Shown: piece after piece, positions 51,850 through 64,000 of the stretch
How the letters are laid out: each line of letters begins with the position of its first letter
Position numbering within the stretch: position 1 is the first letter of the stretch
Assembly (NCBI GenBank): GCA_963719275.1
Contig: CAVRBT010000006.1
Coordinates: forward strand, 248,001-312,000
Direction: 5' to 3'
DNA length: 64,000 nucleotides
Source of the DNA: AC-32 sp963719275
Lineage (GTDB): Bacteria; Actinomycetota; Thermoleophilia; Gaiellales; Gaiellaceae
The notes under the pieces: model-generated
Databases searched by the model: none
The model's input: only the letters and a program-made list of their open reading frames with translations
Told to the model about the DNA's origin: nothing
Made by a program: the position numbers and the translations under genes

Positions 51850-52105
51850 GTGCTCCTTGCGTAGAGGGTGCGGACACAACAAAGGCTGGCGGGGCCTGGC
51901 GACCCTGCCAACCGGACAAGCATGGTAGCGAAGCGCACCCTCCAGCGTCAAACGACGGAATGCGCATGGCTCCGCGGGTTCGGACCCGTCGGAGCGGCGG
52001 CCTCGTGAGGATCGGCTCAAGGCTTTATGGCTTTCAAGCCGTAGCTTGCGGCGCGGACCGCGCCTACAGTGAGTCGGCGGAACGAAGAACCAACCGAGGG
52101 AGAGG
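51850..52105. other. 256-base divergent region rpsL / diguanylate cyclase
   Basis: Besides the rpsL promoter it contains a hairpin GCTCCG-CGGGT-TCGG-ACCCG-CGGAGC-type (about 51969-51995), GGCTTTATGGCTTTCAAGCC near 52021-52040, and plus-strand TACAGT (52065-52070) as a probable -10 for the 52106 gene. No coding frame. Confidence 0.45.
51922..51951 (-). promoter_or_regulatory. rpsL (str operon) promoter
   Basis: TTGACG (51951-51946), 18 bases, TACCAT (51927-51922). It would give about a 65-base leader before rpsL. Confidence 0.65.
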
Positions 52106-52828
52106 ATGGCGCTAGGGGTCACGGCTACGACTGCGCTCGTCGCGGTCGGCGCGGCAGCGGCGGTGCTCGCGCTCGCCCTCGTGCTCGTGCTCGCGCGCTC
52201 GCACCGCCGCGCCCGGGACGACCGGCGGCGCATGGACGGCATCGCCCGTCAGCTCGCGCAGGCGCGGGACGAAGCGCGGAGGAACCGGCTTCTCGCCGAC
52301 CTCGACGGGCTCACGGGCCTGCACAACCGGCGCTACTTCCACGAGATGCTGGCGCGGGAGGTCGCCCGTGCGCAGCGCTACGGGCGGGAGCTCGCGCTCG
52401 TGGTCTTCGACCTCGACGACTTCAAGAGCATCAACGACCGCATCGGGCACCTCGCAGGCGACGCGGTCCTCGCCGAGACCGCGGAGCGGGCGCGCGACGT
52501 CATGCGATCTGCGGACATCGCTTGCCGCGTCGGCGGCGACGAGTTTGCAGTGCTTCTCCCCGAGGCATCCGGCCGGGAGGCACAGCTGCTCTACCGGCGG
52601 CTCCACCGCGCGGTCTCGTCGAGGCCGGTCGCGGAGGCGGGGGACGTGTCCGTCTCGGCCGGCATCGCCGAGCTGCAGGCCGACGACGAACCGAACACGT
52701 TCTTCGAGCGGGCGGACGAAGCGCTCTACCGCGCGAAGGGGCGCGGCAAGGGCCAGGTCGTCCGAGCGCCGGGGCGAAGCGCCCCGTCCGACGCTACTCC
52801 GCAGCCAGGAACGGCAAGTAGTCAGTGA
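52106..52828 (+). CDS. membrane-anchored diguanylate cyclase (GGDEF)
   Basis: A 240-residue protein: one N-terminal membrane helix (VAVGAAAAVLALALVLVLA), a short coiled linker, and a GGDEF domain. DGLTGLHNRRYF, FDLDDFKSINDRIGH and RVGGDEFAVLLPEA are intact, so c-di-GMP synthesis is expected. RSAD five residues before GGDEF is a complete I-site (RxxD), implying product inhibition. There is no sensor domain beyond the helix. SD GAGGGAGAGG precedes ATG 52106. The 3' end overlaps the convergent secreted-protein gene by 35 bases. Confidence 0.95.
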   Translation: MALGVTATTALVAVGAAAAVLALALVLVLARSHRRARDDRRRMDGIARQLAQARDEARRNRLLADLDGLTGLHNRRYFHEMLAREVARAQRYGRELALVVFDLDDFKSINDRIGHLAGDAVLAETAERARDVMRSADIACRVGGDEFAVLLPEASGREAQLLYRRLHRAVSSRPVAEAGDVSVSAGIAELQADDEPNTFFERADEALYRAKGRGKGQVVRAPGRSAPSDATPQPGTASSQ

Positions 52829-54530
52829 GGTCGACGACGCCGGCCTGAGGCTGGCCGTCGCGACGGCACAGCGCCTGCTCGTCGAGCGCACGCTCGCGCG
52901 CCAGCAGCCATGACTCGTAGCGGTCGGCGCGGGCGAGCTCCTGCAGCGCCGAGACGACGGCCGGGCGTGCCTGCCCGAACGGGATCGCGCCCAACGAGAC
53001 CGGCGCGTCGAGCGCGCGCACCTCGAAAACGCCCCGCATCGTCCTGATCTTGCGCCACTTGCCCTGCGGGATCGCGAAGACCTGCGGCGGCGCTCCCGAC
53101 TCGAGCGCGAAGCCGCGCGTGCGGTTGCCGAGCCACGGCGCGCGCGTCTTCGTCGTCACCAGGCGCGCGCGTGTGTCGCCGTAGGTCTCGTAGAACTCCC
53201 GGACGTCGGCGGATGTCGGCGATGCGACGCCCATCCCACGCTCGAGCGCGAGCCTCCGCAGCTCGTCGGCGATGATCCCGCGCGCGGCTGAACGGCTCGC
53301 GCGGGCCTTGGCCAGCGCGGCGCCGTAGCGGGCGTAGCTGCCGCCGAAGCGGGCGCCGACGAGCGCGCGCTCCGCGTCCACGATCTGCGTCGCCTTCAGC
53401 GGCACCTGAGCGGTCGTGATCGCACGCGCGAAGGCAACGCTGAACGCGACGTCCGGATCGCCGGTGATCGGCGTCAGCGACCTGATCGTGCTCTCGGTGA
53501 TGCGCCTGCCGTAGAGCGTGCAGCGCGCGCCGGCCGGGAGGATCAGCTGGCCCTCGGTGCGCGAGGCGTTGAACCCCTTGCCCGCAGCGTGCGGCGCGTT
53601 GCACAGCTTCGCGTCACGCGCCCAGAGGTAGACGCACGCCGCCGTCGGTTTGACCGGGTCGGTCTCGCCCTTGCTCCAGACGCCCCAGCCCCACGACCAG
53701 AGCGAGCGGAGCCCGACCTCGCGGGCCACCTGCTTCGCCGCGAGGGCCTGGAACTTCGTCACCTGGAGCCACGCCTTCCGCGAGGCGCCCTCGCGACCGC
53801 CCGAGCCGCGCGTCGTCTGGAAGCCGAGCATCAGGCCGAGCCTGCGCGGCGGGATGCCGACATCGCTGAACTCCGCCACGCGCTTGCGGAACATCGCGCG
53901 CAGCGACCGGCTGCCGGCGATCGCGCCTTGCTTCGCGATCTTCGGCGCGGCGAAGTACGACTCGCGCACGATGTCCGCGTACTGCGAGAGCTGCCGCCAC
54001 CAGTCGCCCGCCTCGCCGCCCATGTAGGGCGCGCTCGGGACGAGGATCGCGGGCCGTGCCCCGAGGTCGGAGAGTGTGTGCATATAGATCATCACGTTCC
54101 GCCGGTACTGCGCGTTGGACATGCTCCACGGGGTGATCGTGCTGGCGCCGTTGATCTCGTTCTCCGCGATCATCGGCTTCGTGCAACCGCTCGATATCGC
54201 GGCCGTCGAGTAGAGGCGGTTCGCCCGGTTGATCACGACGTCCGGGTCGAACGGCGCGAGCGGTGTCCCGACGCGGAGCCGGAAGTTCATGTCCCAGTAG
54301 ATCGTCTTGGCGCCCATCGCCCGCAGCTGCGGCGGGTAGATGAAGTTCGCCGCGGCCGCGATCACGCCCGGCCGCGCGAAGACCTGCCAGAACGGCACCG
54401 AGCCGTCGGCAAAGTCGATCCAGAGCGTCCCCTTGTTCGGGATCCCGCAGGTGTCGGCCGCGGAGGCGCGGTGAGGCGCAGCGGCGAAACACGCGCAGGC
54501 AGCGAGCAAGATGACCAGCAACCTCTTCAT
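52794..54530 (-). CDS. large secreted protein of unknown function
   Basis: A 578-residue product with a signal peptide (LLVILLAACACFAAAPHRASA). The N-terminal half has TIYWDMNFRLRVG, AENEINGASTITPW and LGARPAILVPSAP, a pattern suggestive of a glycoside-hydrolase-like TIM barrel with a possible acid Glu, but I cannot name a family. After residue 380 the sequence (ADELRRLALERGMGVASPTS, FYETYGDTRARLV) resembles the helical chaperone part of SurA-like peptidyl-prolyl isomerases. It follows rpoC after a hairpin. ATG 54530 has GGAGCAGGG upstream. Confidence 0.6.
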   Translation of the reverse strand: MKRLLVILLAACACFAAAPHRASAADTCGIPNKGTLWIDFADGSVPFWQVFARPGVIAAAANFIYPPQLRAMGAKTIYWDMNFRLRVGTPLAPFDPDVVINRANRLYSTAAISSGCTKPMIAENEINGASTITPWSMSNAQYRRNVMIYMHTLSDLGARPAILVPSAPYMGGEAGDWWRQLSQYADIVRESYFAAPKIAKQGAIAGSRSLRAMFRKRVAEFSDVGIPPRRLGLMLGFQTTRGSGGREGASRKAWLQVTKFQALAAKQVAREVGLRSLWSWGWGVWSKGETDPVKPTAACVYLWARDAKLCNAPHAAGKGFNASRTEGQLILPAGARCTLYGRRITESTIRSLTPITGDPDVAFSVAFARAITTAQVPLKATQIVDAERALVGARFGGSYARYGAALAKARASRSAARGIIADELRRLALERGMGVASPTSADVREFYETYGDTRARLVTTKTRAPWLGNRTRGFALESGAPPQVFAIPQGKWRKIRTMRGVFEVRALDAPVSLGAIPFGQARPAVVSALQELARADRYESWLLARERALDEQALCRRDGQPQAGVVDLTDYLPFLAAE

Positions 54531-54600
54531 GCGACCCTGCTCCAAGGTAGCAGCCTCGAACAGAGGCCCTCGTTCGCCCGCCCTCACGTGTGCTTGGACG

Positions 54601-54628
54601 ACGAGGGCGGCCGTTTGGCCGCCCTCGT
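54601..54628 (-). terminator. rpoC downstream hairpin
   Basis: ACGAGGGCGGCC (54601-54612), loop GTTT, GGCCGCCCTCGT (54617-54628): 12 perfect pairs, 20 bases after the rpoC stop. Outer arms CCTCACG/CGTGAGG extend it. No T-run. Confidence 0.65.
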
Positions 54629-54647
54629 GGCTACGTCTCGTGAGGCG

Positions 54648-59228
<4,581 letters not shown>

Positions 59229-59250
59229 AGCTCTCCTTCGCCCTTAATTC

Positions 59251-59298
59251 CAACCCGCGCAGACTGCGCGGCCTGCGGCCGCTCCGCTGCACGCTCCG
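59251..59298 (+). repeat. family-C hairpin, rpoB-rpoC spacer
   Basis: Plus-strand CAACCCGCGCAGACT, apical GCGGCC-TGC-GGCCGC, TCCGCTGCACGCTCCG. Conserved flanks match 44831-44874 exactly; the apical stem is longer but still paired. Confidence 0.6.
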
Positions 59299-59319
59299 TT
59301 CTTCCGTGTGTCGTGGCCG

Positions 59320-62958
<3,639 letters not shown>

Positions 62959-63033
62959 GTCTGGGTGCCTCCCTTAACGGCTATGAGATGAACTTCGAGA
63001 TGCGGACAGGCGAACGTCGGCGCGGAACCGCCA

Positions 63034-63063
63034 AGAATAGCGAATGAAGGGTACCCGGCGCAA
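63034..63063 (-). promoter_or_regulatory. rpoB promoter candidate
   Basis: TTGCGC (63063-63058), 18 bases, TATTCT (63039-63034), about 70 bases before the rpoB start. A second AT-rich hexamer TATAGT occurs further upstream near 63100. Confidence 0.5.
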
Positions 63064-63125
63064 GCCGCGGCGACCGATTGATCGCCGGCTGGGGTTCGAA
63101 CTATAGAGGCTCGGTCGGAGAAGCG

Positions 63126-63153
63126 CCAGAGGCGCCCTTTTGGACGCCTCTGG
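63126..63153 (-). terminator. terminator after the secreted-protein gene
   Basis: CCAGAGGCG (63126-63134) and CGCCTCTGG (63145-63153), 9 pairs, 21 bases after the stop at 63174. Confidence 0.6.
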
Positions 63154-63173
63154 GCCGCTTCGTTTGCCGAGAA

Positions 63174-63617
63174 CTAGGAGCTCGGCTCTGCCGGCGCAGC
63201 CGCCGGATGCGCGCCGATCTTCCGCGCCGTCAGGTCGGGGGTGCCGCCGTTCTTCAGGTCGGCCTTGCAGGCCTTCGCCGTCACGTGGACGCGGTCGTTC
63301 GGGGCAAGCGCACCGAGGCTCTTGACGCCCTGCCGCCGCACGCGGGTCTTCGCGTCGACGAGGATCGTCGCCGTGCCGGCCGCCTTGTACGCGCGGCCGT
63401 GACGGTTCGAGTGCTTCACGGTCAGCACGAACGAGGTGTCGCCGTCCTGCGGGTCGACGTCGGCTGCGAGCGTGCCCGCGAGCATGACCGTCACCGCCGG
63501 CTTGCAGCCGGGGCCGGTCTTGAGCTTCGGGCCCTTGCCCGGGTGGTCCTTCGCGACCGCCGCGGAGACCGCGACGAGCGCCGAGACCAGTGCGAGCACG
63601 AGAATCTTCAACCGCAT
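63174..63617 (-). CDS. small secreted protein, possible beta-barrel (DUF5666-like)
   Basis: A 147-residue product: signal peptide LKILVLALVSALVAVSAAVA, then strands alternating VTVMLAGTLAADVD, TATILVDAKTRVRRQG and DRVHVTAKACKADLKNG, ending in a Pro/Ala tail. The strand pattern and the repeated V-D-A-x-T-x-V theme resemble small OB-like secreted domains such as DUF5666. Two Cys may form a disulfide. SD GGAGGTAA is strong. It lies between the rplL and rpoB units, with terminators on both sides. Confidence 0.68.
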   Translation of the reverse strand: MRLKILVLALVSALVAVSAAVAKDHPGKGPKLKTGPGCKPAVTVMLAGTLAADVDPQDGDTSFVLTVKHSNRHGRAYKAAGTATILVDAKTRVRRQGVKSLGALAPNDRVHVTAKACKADLKNGGTPDLTARKIGAHPAAAPAEPSS

Positions 63618-63760
63618 GTGGTTACCTCCGTCTGGGGGTGGGGGTCGGGGTTGCCCCCAACTGACGGTGTTCTCGGCCGGTTCCTGCGGCGCGGTCGCGG
63701 AAATCCCTGAGTCGGGGGAGGAACCCTTACCGCTGGTTTACAAAAGGCCCCTGAGAACGC

Positions 63761-63786
63761 CGAAGGGCCGCTTTCGCGGCCCTTCG
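63761..63786 (-). terminator. rplL operon terminator
   Basis: CGAAGGGCCGC (63761-63771), loop TTTC, GCGGCCCTTCG (63776-63786): 11 perfect pairs, with CCTTTTG a further 20 bases downstream on the minus strand. Confidence 0.7.
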
Positions 63787-63804
63787 AGCTCGCGCGGAAG
63801 TCGC

Positions 63805-63830
63805 GCTACTTGACCTCGACGGTGGCACCC
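63805..63830 (-). pseudogene. duplicated rplL 3' end
   Basis: On the minus strand this reads AGATVEVK-stop, the last eight codons of rplL, with three synonymous changes. It lies 70 bases after the true stop and out of frame with it. Confidence 0.6.
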
Positions 63831-63875
63831 GCGGAATTGTTCGCCGGAGCCAGACTGAAGTCAGGCAAGTAGCCG

Positions 63876-64000
63876 CTACTTGACCTCGACCGTGGCGCCG
63901 GCTTCTTCGAGCTGCGCCTTGATCTGGTCGGCCTCGTCCTGGGCGACGCCCTCCTTGACGGGGTTGGGTGCCCCGTCCACGAGGTCCTTCGCCTCCTTCA
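63876..64000 (-). CDS. rplL: 50S ribosomal protein L7/L12, C-terminal 40 residues
   Basis: The window ends inside the gene. The visible KEAKDLVDGAPNPVKEG, then EADQIKAQLEEAGATVEVK is the conserved factor-binding C-terminal domain of the stalk protein that recruits EF-Tu and EF-G. The stop is TAG 63876-63878. It precedes rpoB as in the usual rplJ-rplL-rpoBC order. Confidence 0.97.
   Translation of the reverse strand, partial: KEAKDLVDGAPNPVKEGVAQDEADQIKAQLEEAGATVEVK

Larger units (their letters stand above)
63618..63875 (-). other. 258-base gap after rplL
   Basis: Contains a duplicated rplL 3' end (63805-63830), a terminator (63761-63786) and a GC-rich stretch that should hold the promoter of the 63174 gene. 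No other coding frame is seen. Confidence 0.5.

Overview
This is a high-GC (roughly 70%) bacterial chromosome segment. Long charged tails on ribosomal proteins, zinc-type S14/L36/S4, a short-LID adenylate kinase, Ku, an actinobacterial-style RpoC clamp insert and many leaderless genes point to an actinomycetote. I infer a member of class Thermoleophilia (Gaiella/Solirubrobacter-like), from general resemblance rather than any search.

Positions 1-29,700 are an ordinary mosaic: a polymer-ligase-like membrane protein cut by the window edge, acyl-CoA dehydrogenase, a REP-type Y1 transposase, a TetR/MFS/glutamine-synthetase/amidohydrolase operon, a CaiB-type CoA-transferase, a HAD phosphatase, a nitrilase plus antibiotic-kinase-like pair, an MFS exporter, a cyclase-fold protein, a hydrolase followed by tRNA-Pro(CGG), a giant adenylate cyclase/ATPase/TPR regulator, a small leader-like protein next to a heme-oxygenase-like oxidase, Ku, an acyl-CoA ligase, a divergent pair of secreted peptidoglycan enzymes, a NarL regulator, PBP4, LigA, TruA and a VIT-like membrane protein.

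Positions 29,690-64,000 are mostly minus-strand information-processing genes in canonical order. In transcription order: rplL (3' end), a secreted protein, rpoB-rpoC, a large secreted protein; then rpsL-rpsG-fusA-tuf, the S10, spc and alpha clusters (rpsJ to rplQ) with secY-adk-map, an M29-type aminopeptidase and infA-rpmJ. Genes are tightly coupled by ATGA, GTGA and TAGTG overlaps. A c-di-GMP synthase diverges from rpsL.

The unusual content is in the gaps. Spacers before rplQ, rpsM and rplW hold a related structured element that runs from the upstream stop codon to the Shine-Dalgarno (SD) sequence. Each starts with a CU-rich strand complementary to its own SD, and the pairing changes in step between copies. 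Two of them share a 60-base tandem-GA hairpin core with a fourth site. Other repeat families (A: two tandem hairpins, often starting at a stop codon; C: one hairpin in opposite orientations) occupy further spacers. The 3' ends of rplN and rplL are each duplicated with only synonymous differences, and at rplN this creates a 58-codon chimeric frame between rplN and rplX.
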